Source: Microvelia longipes (Eukaryota > Arthropoda > Insecta > Hemiptera > Veliidae). Taken from it: a DNA stretch of 64,000 nucleotides. The position numbers and the translations under genes are program-made. The stretch spans positions 9,534,354 through 9,598,353 of the forward strand of contig JACMZG010001913.1 of assembly GCA_018340805.1 (NCBI GenBank), written 5' to 3'. Every line of letters starts with the position of its first letter. Within the stretch, counting starts at the first letter, position 1. Below are positions 11,335 through 22,440 of this stretch, piece after piece. The notes beneath the pieces were generated by a model. It was not told the DNA's origin, ran no database searches, and was given only the letters and a program-made list of their open reading frames with translations.

Positions 11335-11580
11335 TTTCCCCTCGCAATTACCTCCCTCGGCTTTGCCCTCGGAGTTAAATACTTGGTTTTGCCTCGGGAG
11401 TTAAATACTTTGGTTTCTCGCTTTGCTCGGGAGTTAAATACTTCCCTCGGCTTTGCCTCGGGAGTAAATACTTGGTTCCCTCGGCTTTGCCTCGGGAGTT
11501 AAATACTTTGGTTGCCTCGGCTTTGCCTCGGGAGTTAATACTTTGGTTCCTCGGCTTTGCTCGGGAAACAACAACTGCTC
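11335..11580 (+). repeat. Tandem repeat, about 33-bp units rich in CTCGGCTTTGCCTCGGGAG
   Basis: About seven diverged copies of a unit TCGGCTTTGCCTCGGGAGTTAAATACTTGG lie in a row. Open frames across it in both directions (11434-11616, 11472-11684) are repeat translations, not genes. The same CTCGGC...TTTGCC motif recurs in otherwise different repeats nearby (19960, 32900). Confidence 0.8.
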
Positions 11581-12029
11581 AGGGAGATAATAGCATTCTT
11601 TACTCCCTTGGTGCATATATAACTGCTATAGTATTAGAGATCCCTGAAACGGGGTTTTTATATACTCCCAGGTCCTTTATGTAAAAGCAAAGGTTATTAT
11701 GAAATACTATGGAGTCCTTATAGCTAGACAGGTTCTAAAGTTATCGAATCATGCAAAGAGATTAAAACCTTTATTATAATTAACCTTATATTATAATATT
11801 TTTATGAAATATTTATAGTGTAATTGTGGTTTAATTTGTGGTAAAAAAGTGTTGTAATTTTTGTAGATTTAATTCAAGTTAAACCTTTTTAGAACAGATA
11901 CATATAGGTTCCATAGCGCTAATTTAAAAATGGCCAACAAGCATTGTTTACAGCACCGGTTAAAAATAATATTGGAGTGTCAACAATATTATTGTACAAG
12001 GAGCCTCGTGGAGTTTTGATGTTCTAAAT
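11581..12029 (+). other. ETHR intron, nothing recognised
   Basis: AT-rich non-coding sequence without repeats that I could match elsewhere in the window. Confidence 0.5.
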
Positions 12030-12225
12030 TAAAGTAGCATAGAGTACCTGACATCGCACAGGCTCGTAACCAATGGCTTAACGTTCCTTTTGAAGGATGG
12101 CAAATGCAAAGATTTTCATCCTTCAGATCAAATTCCTAGAGGCGCCGACCGGGATTGAACCCAGATTGTCTGGGTTGCCAGCATTCGTGCTAACCATTGC
12201 ACTACTGGTACCCCATAGCAAGAAC
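12030..12225 (-). mobile_element. tRNA-derived SINE, family S2
   Basis: Minus strand: A-box-like GTAGTGCAATGGTTAGCACG (about 12188-12207) and B box GGGTTCAATCCCGG (about 12149-12162), then a tail. The layout is like S1 but the body differs, apart from a shared end motif GAGTACCTGAC (12044 and 9893). The head is about 60 bp longer than a tRNA between boxes, so it is not a tRNA gene. Confidence 0.7.
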
Positions 12226-12629
12226 TATCTAGATCACCAAATTATTATCTAAGTTCGGGAGTACCTCCTATTGGTTGTCTCCTTCTTTGTTAATGTCGGT
12301 ATTGAAGCTCTCACATCAAAGTTAATTCTTATAATTGAATAGGTTCTTATAATCTTTTAATTCACGAATAAAGAAATAAAAAACATTTAGTACAGGGTAC
12401 CTCAGAGTTGCCAGGGCTGTACAGGGATATGTGCAGCAATCCCAGTTCTTTTCCTCGTATTATTTTACTATCATCAAAGTAGACTTGGTTCGCTTGTGCT
12501 CAGGATATGAAAAATTTCATATTTTATTTTGTAATTTCTAGACACGGGATTTAGCAAATTTGTGGTTTTTGTAAGTAAGTACTAAATTCCATCTCGATGA
12601 GATAATTCCCTGATAGTTAACTGTAATAG
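12226..12629 (+). other. ETHR intron, nothing recognised
   Basis: Non-coding; no matches to other parts of the window were noticed. Confidence 0.45.
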
Positions 12630-12815
12630 TTCTCTGATAGCTCAATTGGTTAGAGCGTCAGGCCTTTTCATGGTTACCTTGGTAGCCTAAATTCAAATCT
12701 CAGCCAGGCCTCTTTGATTTCACCATAAATAGCAGAGCTAGTGATGTCACCTTCAACTCAAACTCCTCTAAACGAAAGTTCAGCTATTTAAAAGAGGTTG
12801 AATATTTGAAATGAA
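12630..12815 (+). mobile_element. tRNA-derived SINE, family S3
   Basis: The head TGATAGCTCAATTGGTTAGAGCG is an A-box region and ATTCAAATCTC about 50 bases on is a B box. The second copy at 61397-61640 has the same head and GGCCTTTTCA spacer. The distance between boxes exceeds a functional tRNA and the acceptor stem does not pair. Confidence 0.75.
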
Positions 12816-12829
12816 ATATGTGTAACGTC

Positions 12830-13316
<487 letters not shown>

Positions 13317-14054
13317 TTTTTATACCTATGGTATAAATGAGAAAAGTGCAAAAACTTTAAAAACTAAAGGATAGAATAGAGCGGCCAATATTTCACCACT
13401 TAGCTATGGTGCTGGCCTATCTTGTTCAATTGTAATTTATGGATAGCTAACTATAAAAGAGTTGTGTTGCCAGCGTTTTCAAACCTCTTATAAATCAAAA
13501 ACTTTTAGCTTTGAAATATTCAAGCCTAAACTTAAAATATTACTTCCAGGGGGTTTCCCCGCCCTAAAAACTCCACACTTGGGTTTATTAGAGAGGAGGA
13601 GAGGAGAAGAGAACGAAGGGAGTGAGCAGAAGGAACGAAAGATAAAGTTTTTCAACTGCTTTATTTTAATTATGACTTCAAATTTGGAAAAAAACTATCC
13701 TGATTTTATTTTTTCTTTTCCTTTTACATAATTTATTTTGTAAAAGTGTTATGGTTGCTTTAAAATCTAAAACAGCGATTTCTCCTGAATAATTGAGTTA
13801 CTTATTAATTAAGGGTTCACAGCCTGGGCTATGCTCTCAGTTTTTATGAATAGAATTTGTTGTAAAAAGATTTCGCCAACTTTAGCTTTACTTTGAGCAT
13901 AGTAGATGTGACCCACCCGAGGTGGTTCCGCAGGGCGAATACCTGAAGAGCCGAAGGCCCTAAAACGGGCATTATTTATAATTAAGTTATATGACGACTT
14001 AAAATATTCGAAGTACCAAAGTTTGCAGGGCGTCAAGTTTTAAAATCATTTAGC
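13317..14054 (+). other. ETHR intron, mostly unrecognised
   Basis: A short minus-strand R1 end lies at 13317-13345. The rest, including a purine-rich GAGGAG stretch near 13590-13650, has no recognised feature. Confidence 0.45.
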
Positions 14055-14140
14055 TATAATCAGTAGCTTTTCAGAGCCAGGTTCGAATCCCGGATGGTAT
14101 ATGTTCCAATTAAAATCATTCCTCTTACAGTATGAATGAT
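14055..14140 (+). repeat. SINE head fragment with B box
   Basis: It contains GGTTCGAATCCC (14082-14093), a perfect Pol III B box, but no matching A box upstream. Most likely a truncated tRNA-derived SINE. Confidence 0.4.
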
Positions 14141-14287
14141 TGAATGGGAGTTAGTGAATAAATCATAAAAGATGTGTTTCCTCTCTTATTATCTCTCTAA
14201 AATACTTGAGACCTGCTAAATGTTTTCATATTTAGCTGTTCTTGTCTATTATGTATAAAATATTAGATACCATTTAGACTAGGAAAT

Positions 14288-15110
14288 AAGAAACTCTTTT
14301 CCAAAAAACGGGGGATGTTTTGCTATGAAATGCGAGACTACACCCCAAAAATAGGAGACTTCTTTCCCAGTAATGAGAGACTTCTCAAAGATATATGACA
14401 TTTTTCCAAGAAAGAAAGACTTGTTTTCAAAAATATACGATATCTTTCTAAGAAATGAAAGACTTATTCTCAAAAATATATATCTTTCAAAAAATGAAAG
14501 ACTTCTTCTCAAAAATGTATGATATCTTTCTAAGAAATGAAAGACTTCTTCTCAAAAATATATGACATCTTTCTAATAAATGAATGACTTCTTCTCAAAA
14601 ATATACGACATCTTTCTAAGAAATGAAAGACTTATTCTCAAAATATACGAATCTTTTAAGAAATGAAAGACTTATTCTCAAAAATATATGACATCTTTCT
14701 AAGAAATGAAAGACTTATTCTCAAAAATATATATCTTTCAAAAAATGAAAGACTTCTTCTCAAAAATATATTACATCTTTCTAAGAAATGAAAGACTTCT
14801 TCTCAAAAATATATTACATCTTTCTAAGAATGAAAGACTTCTTCTCAAATATATGACATCTTTCTAAGAAATGAAAGACTTCTTCTCAAAAATATACGAC
14901 ATCTTTCTAAGAAATGAAAGACTTATTCTCAAAAATATATGACATGTTTCCAAGACATAAATGACTTCTCTTCAAAAACAGAAGACATCCTCCCATATAA
15001 TTATAGACTCCTGGTCAAGAAATGAGAGACTCCGGGCTAAAAAGTGAGACACTTTCCAAAGAAATGAGAGACTACTTCCAGAAATATGAGATACCCTTTA
15101 CAAAGAGTGA
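14288..15110 (+). repeat. Tandem array, about 43-bp units
   Basis: The core unit is close to GACATCTTTCTAAGAAATGA plus AAGACTTCTTCTCAAAAATATAT. About 14 good copies are seen (14370-14960), with more diverged copies at both sides. It lies in the ETHR intron before alternative exon 4a. Minus-strand open frames across it are artefacts. Confidence 0.9.
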
Positions 15111-15627
15111 CAGGATTCGTTCCCAAGACCCTATAACCAAGAAATGGGAGACCCCATTACCGATAGAAAAAATAAGTGGCTCCTATTTAAGTAATTAGAC
15201 CCTTCACTGAATGGGAGTCCCCTTACGTCTAAATAGGGACTACCTTACAAAAAATTGAGAGATTCTTTACCGGGAATGGAAGACCTTATATCAAGAAATG
15301 GGATATCATATAATTGTGCGAGAGACACCTAGGAAATGTAACAAGCAAAATGCAATGCTACATCTGGGAACTGTTCCATCATTCGACATTCGTCATCATT
15401 GATGGCTCGACATAGTGTCATGTCCCACTCTGTTTCGTTACGTCTAACTCATCAGAGCACCGACAAAGCACTTCACATTATATTCTTCGGAATTAATTGA
15501 AGGTCAAAGTGAGTTCAGGCTCTGTCGGCACCCTGATGAGTTAAACGGCACTTCCTGGCACAAACGTTTTCCTTCACCCAAAAGAGATTTATGTTTGAAG
15601 TTCCCGCCCGGATAATTTCGATCTGTC
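15111..15627 (+). other. ETHR intron with a 100-bp inverted repeat
   Basis: GTCTAACTCATCAG near 15449 pairs with CTGATGAGTTAAAC near 15532, and GCACCGACA with TGTCGGCACC inside them, making an imperfect foldback of about 100 bp (15447-15545). Nothing else was recognised. Confidence 0.5.
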
Positions 15628-15726
15628 TTAGGCCCGTATTCAGAGACATCTTCCTAACATTCTCCTTAAGGCACAAGGAGAATGTTAGGAAAATTTTAGG
15701 AAGATGTCTTTGAATACGGGCCTAAG
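15628..15726. mobile_element. Short palindromic MITE with CTTAGGCCCGTATTC ends
   Basis: The two halves of this 99-bp unit pair almost fully (TTCCTAACATTCTCCTTAAG against AAGGAGAATGTTAGGAA). The same terminus, GAATACGGGCCTAA, closes the repeat block at 30012-30330, so it is a mobile or formerly mobile family. Confidence 0.7.
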
Positions 15727-16554
15727 TCTTGATTCCAGTTTTTTTAAATTTTATTGCTCAAATTTTAAATTCAAGCTTAAGCTATTCATTATTTGTAAGT
15801 TTCTACAGAGGTATTTGAGTACACACAGTCAGAAATTTTAGCTTTATCATCATCCCTACAAAATTTATGATCTGTTGTTATACTAGTGTTGTTCACTCTT
15901 GTTGTTATACTAGTGTTGTTCACTCTTGTTGTTACATAGAAACAGACTCACGTTGTTCCCCCTCTAGGTAAGTAACTTTGCAATAAATTATATCTTTTTA
16001 ATGTATTCATTAATTTTAATACTTAAATATATTTATCTTATTAAGTTAGGAAATGCAAAGTTTACTTTATAATTTAAGCGTTAATAACGATTCAGTTGCC
16101 CCTTTGTGTCTTTGAGTTCTCCAACAATTCGAGCTGTCCTTTTCCAACGTCTGTATACATGGACTGTGAGTTTGTTTTTATGTATACATACATCAAAACA
16201 CATAACCAACCTTAAAAATACACTAATTTAAAAATAAATTATTAAACACAAAATTAGAAACAAAACAAAATTCATCATTGTTATCCCAGGTATTCATTTT
16301 CACTTTTCATAATTTATTAAAGATGCTCTATGGTATAATATAAATTTTAAATTTGGTAAACTCCTGATAGAGTGTAATTACTATTTTTTCACAATTCTTA
16401 CTTAGCAATAAAACGTGTCTAAAAACTATAATAACAGTAAACGTGTCTATTATTAATTTTGTGTAACTCCATAAAAATGTAAAAAATATAAATGATGACA
16501 ATTTTACGTCAATAGCTTTACTTAATAATTTTATTTTACTCCGTTTCCTTGTTT
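15727..16554 (+). other. ETHR intron, AT-rich
   Basis: Apart from a short tandem duplication GTTGTTATACTAGTGTTGTTCACTC (about 15875-15935), nothing is recognised. Confidence 0.5.
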
Positions 16555-16915
16555 GTTCAAGTCCTAAAACTTTATTTTACTATCCAAATTGTGTAAAGTA
16601 ACTCTTGCCTTTCCTTGTTTGTTTAAGTCCCAAAACTTTATTTTACTACCACATTGTGTAAGTAACTCTTGCTTTCCTGATTGTTCAAGTCCCAAAACTT
16701 TATTTTGCTTTGCACATAGTGTAAAGTTACTCTTGCGTTTCCTTGATTGTTCAAGTCCTAAAACTTTATTTTACTATCCAAATTGTGTAAAGTAACTCTT
16801 GTGTTTCCTTGATTGTTCAAGTCCGGAAACTTTATTTTATTTTGCATATTGTGTAAAGTAAAATAACTGTTCGTTCAAGTCCTAAAACTTTATTTTTGTT
16901 GACGGATTTAATGCT
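16555..16915 (+). repeat. Tandem array, 62-66-bp units
   Basis: Five copies of a unit containing ACTTTATTTTAC, ATTGTGTAAAGTAACTCTTG and CCTTGTTTGTTCAAGTCC; starts at 16569, 16635, 16697 and 16763 give periods of 66, 62 and 66. A 68-residue open frame across it is repeat translation. Confidence 0.85.
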
Positions 16916-17144
16916 TTGCGGGTACGCCAAAGATGAAATTTTATACTACACCAATTATTTATTGGGTTGGTTACTAGGTCATTGTAAAAAGTATTAAATA
17001 AAGAATTAGCTAGCTTCGGTTTGAGTGTATCTGAAGACCTTTAATTCTTTTTGCTTAGCTTGGCTGAACATTATTATATTTGCGCTGGCCAATTCTTGCT
17101 AAGGCTTTTAATTATTGTACTTACATGAAAATTAATCAGGATGT

Positions 17145-17398
17145 CCAGTCACGTCTTGTCTATTGATCGAGAACTGCAATGATCTCTTGTCTATTGATCA
17201 AGAACTCTAATGATGTCTTGTCTATTGACCGAGAACTCCAATGATGTCTCGTCTATTGATCGAGAACTACAATGATGTCTCGTCTATTGATCGAGAACTC
17301 AATGATCGTCTATTGATCGAGAACTCCAATGATGTCTCGTCTATTGATCGAGAATTCCAATGATGCCTCGTCTATTAATCGAGAACCAGAGTGATGAC
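17145..17398 (+). repeat. Tandem array, 31-bp units
   Basis: About eight head-to-tail copies of GATGTCTCGTCTATTGATCG plus AGAACTCCAAT. There are no unique spacers between the copies, so it is a minisatellite and not a CRISPR array. It lies about 440 bp upstream of alternative exon 4a. Confidence 0.9.
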
Positions 17399-17531
17399 CA
17401 AATCTGATAATGATATCTTTAGATAATAAACATTTAGATTCAACTTCAATATACGAGAAATCATTAATTCTATCTATTCTTCGTCCTTTATATTTGGAAT
17501 AACTTAAATAAATAACTTTAAAGAAGACACC

Positions 17532-17696
17532 ATTAGTAAAAAAACAAATGTAATAAAGAGAGGGCACTCTTGAGGAAAACAATTATAATTTTCAAGTTAT
17601 ATTAAGACTAAAACTAGTTATTAGTTATATTGTTTTATTATTACTTGAAAATTATATTTTTTTTCCTCAAGAGTGCCCTTACTTTATTACTAAACA
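17532..17696. mobile_element. Palindromic MITE-like element upstream of ETHR exon 4a
   Basis: Arms GGGCACTCTTGAGGAAA and TTTCCTCAAGAGTGCCC, extended outward by AATAAAG/CTTTATT and inward by AATTATAATTTTCAAG/CTTGAAAATTAT, pair over about 60 bp around a short centre. It lies only 140 bp before the acceptor of exon 4a, so it could form a hairpin in the pre-mRNA. Confidence 0.7.
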
Positions 17697-17833
17697 TAAT
17701 GAGGAACAATAAGGATCCAACTCTTAATGATAAAAAAACGAATGTAAAGATAATACAAGATGATTAAGTATAACGGACGATGAATATATTTTGTGATTAT
17801 CGGTTTGTAATAGATAACTATTTATTGTTTCAG

Positions 17834-18500
17834 TCCAAGTCTCCTTCTGTCAGAATACAAACTGCGGCCGTACTACGACGGCGAGCTGGAACCAACCTGT
17901 TTACTGGAACTCAACACTTGGAGCGCCACCTTCTTTCTCATGACCATGTCTTTCTTCTTTTTCATCCCCGTGGCTGTTCTAGTCGTACTTTATTCAGTCA
18001 TCGCAAGACATCTTATAATATCCTCGTCGACAACTTCTAACAGTTCCGAGGTTACGAATCATCGCGCTAGGAAACAAGTAGTCGTAATGCTCGCCACTGT
18101 TGTTCTTAGTTTCTTCCTGTGTTTATTGCCGATGAGGATATTCATCTTATGGTACATATTCGCGTCCGAACAAACTATAGAGAATTTGGGTGCGGAAACG
18201 TTTTTCTCAATATTATATTTATGTAGGATTCTTCTGTACCTTAATTCAGCCATAAATCCCATTCTGTACAACTTAATGTCTTCTAAATTTCGTAGAGGTT
18301 TTCGCAAACTGTTAGGGTTAACCAGTAGGTCACAGCCGCTATTGCATAGAGGTACCCTAACAACCACTTTGTCCAACTCTGGCAGACAACAATTTAATAA
18401 TAACTCGAGGAGAAGAAACGGACCACAAAATGGTTCTTTGAGGAAAGACGTGTTGTTGGCTAATTGTAAAAATCATGATTTTTCAGAGAGCAACTTGTAA
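17834..18500 (+). CDS. ETHR: ETHR alternative last exon 4a: ECL2, TM5-TM7 and C-tail
   Basis: The acceptor ATTTATTGTTTCAG precedes 17834. The first base completes the AGT serine split with the shared exon, after which SPSLLLSEYKLRPYYDGELE begins. The exon encodes 221 whole codons: extracellular loop 2 with the disulfide cysteine (EPTCLLE), TM5, intracellular loop 3, TM6 (FFLCLLP), TM7 with NPILY, an FRRGFRKLLG amphipathic helix 8 and a polar tail ending ESNL before TAA. Insect ETHR is known to have two isoforms made with different 3' exons, and exon 4b at 27759 is its counterpart. Use of 4a needs an internal poly(A) site; AATAAA occurs at 19615 and 19741 but not close to the stop. I do not assign A or B. 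Confidence 0.88.
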
Positions 18501-19862
18501 AAGGCGTTTTATTACCATTTGTAATTGCAATATAATAATTAATTATAATCAAAATTAAGGATCTTCAGTGAAGAAATAATGTGACAAGTCAATAAGTACG
18601 TTCTCACACACTTCTAGATCCGCGTATCGTATGGGATACGATCTCTCAATACGGTAATACTAGCTATTGAACCATGTGGAGAGGATCCGATCGCATACGC
18701 TAGAACTAGGGAGATGGAATCTAAATGGATCCCCCGATACGCTGTATGTACCTTTAGAGACGATCGTATTTAACGGATAACCTTCTCGTCGAACTTTTAT
18801 TTCACTTGATTTCACTTCAATATTACCGTTCTTGATCAAATAACTTTTGGAATATTATTTTTTTAGTGTAACTTTATTATCATGCAAAGGAATCACAATT
18901 TAATTAAATTTATTTTTTTGTTTTAAACTTCCTTATAACCAAAAGTAAACCTTCACTATAAAAGACGCGATGTTTTGGCGTTATCAGTTATCACGTAATC
19001 TCACTCGATTGACTAAACAAATACGCTGTAAGAGCCATGAAGTTAGTTGACCGTACTGCATACGAATCCAATACGATCACCTGTTACATACGCTGTGTGT
19101 ACGAACCATGATGTTAGTTCGCCATGAAGTCAGATCGTCTGTTACATACGCTCAGTGTACGTAGTCAATATGACTCCTTTGGTCACTAAATTCGATCTGT
19201 CAAGGATCAAACTGGCTTATCTGTCTCATTTCTAAAAGATAATTTTGGAATCAATTGGCTAAGCAAAGTCAATCTCTACTCCTCCTCCAATCAATTAGCT
19301 GAACGATATAAGGGTCTCTAAAAAGGTGTAACGCAGGTGGATTTCATGATAATAATTAGTACGAATTTTCTATTTGTCAAAATGTTAAAATAGTCCAAAG
19401 GCTAGTATTTTTTCGTAGTTTGGGACCTCCAAAATTAATTTTGACTTTACTCCGAAGTTCAACTTCCGCCATAAAGCCTTTTTATGGCGAGTTTTTAGGC
19501 TGATCACGTTACTTTTTGGATGTTTCAAATCCAACCGATAGAGCCTCTCTAGTATTAATATCTCTAGGACTAAGTTTATTAATTTTTCTTGCTTCACCTT
19601 GTGTATTTTCTTTTAATAAATACCTACTTTTAGACTTTTTCCATAAATTCCTATTATTATTCTTATTATTTTATGTTTATTTATTTATTTTTAATAACTT
19701 CATGAACAGTTATTAGTTGTAGCTAATGTTGTTATAGCAAAATAAAAAATTAATAATTCAAAAGTTAAATAAATAAACAACAAAAGTCCTAGAGTGATTA
19801 TTTTTGCTGTGATTTATAATTATTTGTCCTAATAAAAGTGATTAGATAAAGTATTGTTTGCA
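18501..19862 (+). other. Probable 3'UTR of isoform 4a and flanking DNA
   Basis: After the stop comes AT-rich DNA, then a stretch at 18600-19160 rich in ATACG and TACGCTGTATGTAC-like motifs in both orientations. It is unusual for the window and may be a degraded repeat. AATAAA signals at 19615-19620 and 19741-19746 are candidates for isoform-specific polyadenylation. Confidence 0.45.
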
Positions 19863-20097
19863 ACAAGGCAGAAAAGGAAACATTACTGACGCGTAAGATT
19901 TTTATCTCCCACGACTTCGCCTTGCAATAAAATGTGGATTACCAAATGTAAATTAATTTCCTCGGCTTCGCTTCAGCGGGTCGTTTTTGTGACCTTGAAC
20001 TTAGCCCAGAGCAAGTAATAAATTATGTCCCCAAGGCGAAGGCGAGGGGATTTTTTTGCAGTTTTTTAGGCAGTAAAACTTCATTTTTCTGCCTTGC
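19863..20097. mobile_element. MITE-like element with CAAGGCAGAAAA terminal repeats
   Basis: CAAGGCAGAAAAGGAAA at the left is matched by TTCATTTTTCTGCCTTG at the right of a 235-bp non-coding unit. It carries the CTCGGCTTCGC motif seen in other repeats. Confidence 0.55.
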
Positions 20098-20264
20098 TAA
20101 ATAAGTAAATATTGTCAGTAGTGTCATTATCTATTCAAGATCCTTCCAATAGATATACCTAAGAGAGAGAAATAGTCTCTTTAAAGAATTTGGAATTGTT
20201 TAATAACTGTTTATGCACAAAAGAAGTTTCTCTTAGCAGTAAGTTGTTTCTTAAAGGGTAAGCC

Positions 20265-20415
20265 AAAGAAACAAATGCATTTAACTACCGAGGTGGAGCC
20301 AAGAGATGTTTGTTTATAACTTCCAAGCGATAGCCGAGGAAATTACAAAAAATATCTCTCGAGGTAGAGCCGAGGAAGTCATAACAGATAACTCTCGAGG
20401 CGATGCCGAGGACGA
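20265..20415 (+). repeat. Short tandem repeat, about 40-50-bp units with CGAGG...GCCGAGG
   Basis: Four diverged copies of CTCTCGAGGnnnnGCCGAGGAA. Each unit has a small internal inverted repeat (CTCG/CGAG). Confidence 0.6.
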
Positions 20416-20744
20416 TTCCTCCTAATTTTCTTGGTCGGGCCTCCTTATAAAATTTCCCTTTATAAAAGTGCTACCTCCCCCCCCCATAACAAAATCTATT
20501 TTTTATTCCTTTATTTATTAATTTAGGGGGGTACCGCTGCCAAAAAGCAAAAATACCCCCTTTTATAAGATTTGGAGGCTCTAACCCCAATTATAAAAAA
20601 TATTTTTCACGCCCAAAGGAGAAAATATTGCTTTTTATTCCCTAGGGATCAAAAAAAATATATTTATTAAGAGTGAAAATTGTTTTTTAGCCTTTAAAAA
20701 CTAGTCATTAAACTTGGAATTATACATCGTCTGGAGATAAATGG
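20416..20744 (+). repeat. Right-end fragment of the CCAGACG-type MITE family
   Basis: It ends in CATCGTCTGGAGATAAA and shares GGCTCTAACCCCAATTATA with the copy at 27490-27655. The left terminus is not present. Confidence 0.6.
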
Positions 20745-21204
20745 ATGTCCATTACTATGGAAGAGCTGTCACCTTTTAAACTTTGACAAGTCTAGTAGAA
20801 ATTTGACTTAAATGTACCTCCAAAATGTTGTTGTTGAAAAATATTCTTGAGGGAAATTCTACCTCGTGGCCATAATGTGAACCAATTCGGTCATGTCAAC
20901 CAAACTTTGTATCATAATAATAAGTTTCATATAGCTTTCAAAAAAAGCTCTAAATCTTTTATTTGATGTTATAATGTTTTATAGGTATATTTTGACTGTA
21001 TTAGTATGTTTAATGTTAGATAATGTTTATATGAGTTTGTTTGTATACAATTACCTCTAAAGCATATATAAGTATATTAAATTTTTCTCAGCTACTTCTA
21101 GTGTAGTTTAAGAAAAGTATTGAGTGAAAAAATTCACTAAAAACCGAGATATCAGGACCTAGTATCACCAAAACCGTCTGTTAATCGTTTCATCGTTCGA
21201 ATCA
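20745..21204 (+). other. ETHR intron, nothing recognised
   Basis: AT-rich, non-coding. Confidence 0.45.
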
Positions 21205-21722
21205 TGTGGATGTGTGCGTCTGAGTTATGTGGATGTGTGCGTCTGAGTCATGTGGATGTAAGTCGTCGTCTGAGTCATGTGGAGTGTGCGTCTCGGTCAA
21301 GTGGACGTGTGCGTCTGAGTCGTGGACGTGTGCGTCTGAGTCATGTGAATATGTGCGTCTGAGTCATGTGTATGTGTGCGTCTGAGTCATGTGTATGTGT
21401 GCGTCTGACTCAAGTGGATGTGTGCGTCTCGGTCAAGTGGACGTGTGCGTCTGAGTGATGTGAATATGTGCGTCTGAGTCATGTGGATGTGTGCGTCTGA
21501 CTCAAGTGGATGTGTGCGTCTCGGTCAAGTGGACGTGTGCGTCTGAGTCATGTGGATGTGTGCGTCTCGGTCAAGTGGACGTGTGCGTCTGAGTCATGTG
21601 AATATGTGCGTCTGAGTCATGTGTATGTGTGCGTCTGACTCAAGTGGATGTGTGCGTCTCGGTCAAGTGGACGCGTGCGTCTGAGTCATGTGGATATGTG
21701 CGTCTGATTCATGTGGATGTGT
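21205..21722 (+). repeat. 23-bp minisatellite with higher-order variants
   Basis: About 22 copies of CATGTGGATGTGTGCGTCTGAGT. A marked variant (CGGTCAAGTGGACGTG) starts near 21293, 21429, 21521, 21567 and 21659, at spacings that are near-multiples of 23. This suggests amplification of multi-unit blocks. It is GT-rich on the + strand and lies in the ETHR intron between the two alternative exons. Confidence 0.93.
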
Positions 21723-22324
21723 GTACAATTTAGGAATAGTAAAAGTTCCTAAATGTTCCTTCCGGACATTCTTAGTTAAACTGCACTCTAGGAAAGTACT
21801 ACTTCTTGATGCAAAGTCACATGAAGTATCTCCTGGATTGCCAACTTTGGATTTTCATACTATAATTTTTTATTCAATATTTTGTATTTATTTATATATG
21901 TATTTCCTTATATGTATAACTGTTAATCGTGTCATAAATATACAAGAAGTATTTATATTTATATGAAAACTTTATTAAATGTTTATTATTGTAATTGTAG
22001 GGAATTTTTATTCAAACTTATTAAAAATATACTTTTTTTACTTAAAAAATTTGTAAGTGTTACTCGTTTCTTCCCTTTTTGTTAAAACCTTTGTTCTTTG
22101 AGACAACTTAGTACCAAAAATGTATTTTTCGGGAGGCTTTAGAGTAGGTTGTAAAGTAACTTTACATCCTCTAAAAAATAGATAAAATGCGTTTATAACG
22201 TCTGCAAAGTATTGTAGTTTTTTACTGTCGGTGACAGTAAGAGTTTTTTACCTTTCGCTGGTGAAATCCTCAAAATCCATTAGGTTATCACATCGAATAC
22301 ACTGCTTTTACAATACGCGTTTTA
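21723..22324 (+). other. ETHR intron, nothing recognised
   Basis: The open frame 21688-21966 begins in the minisatellite and has no family resemblance. Confidence 0.5.
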
Positions 22325-22440
22325 GTATAAATTAGGCTAATTTATATTCTGAGGAGAGCGAAGCGATTCCGAAGATGAGATGATGAACGTAGCGAATCCG
22401 ATGTGATGAGGAAAAGTTCCGACACACCCCGTTTCCGACT
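22325..22440 (+). repeat. R1 repeat, 3' end fragment
   Basis: It contains GAGAGCGAAGCGATTCCGAAG, GATGTGATGAGGAAAAGTTCCG and a decayed CCCCGTTTCCG end. Confidence 0.7.

Noticed and set aside
12630..12715. tRNA gene
   Set aside because: A and B boxes are present but the acceptor and anticodon stems do not form, and the sequence recurs with a tail. It is a SINE. The same holds for 9990, 12150, 56120 and 61397.
16589..16795. 68-residue cysteine-containing plus-strand frame
   Set aside because: Translation of the 62-66-bp tandem repeat.
17145..17398. CRISPR-like array
   Set aside because: Units follow head to tail without unique spacers, and the host genes are eukaryotic.
18059..18376. 105-residue minus-strand frame
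   Set aside because: Antisense shadow of ETHR exon 4a, with no independent signal.
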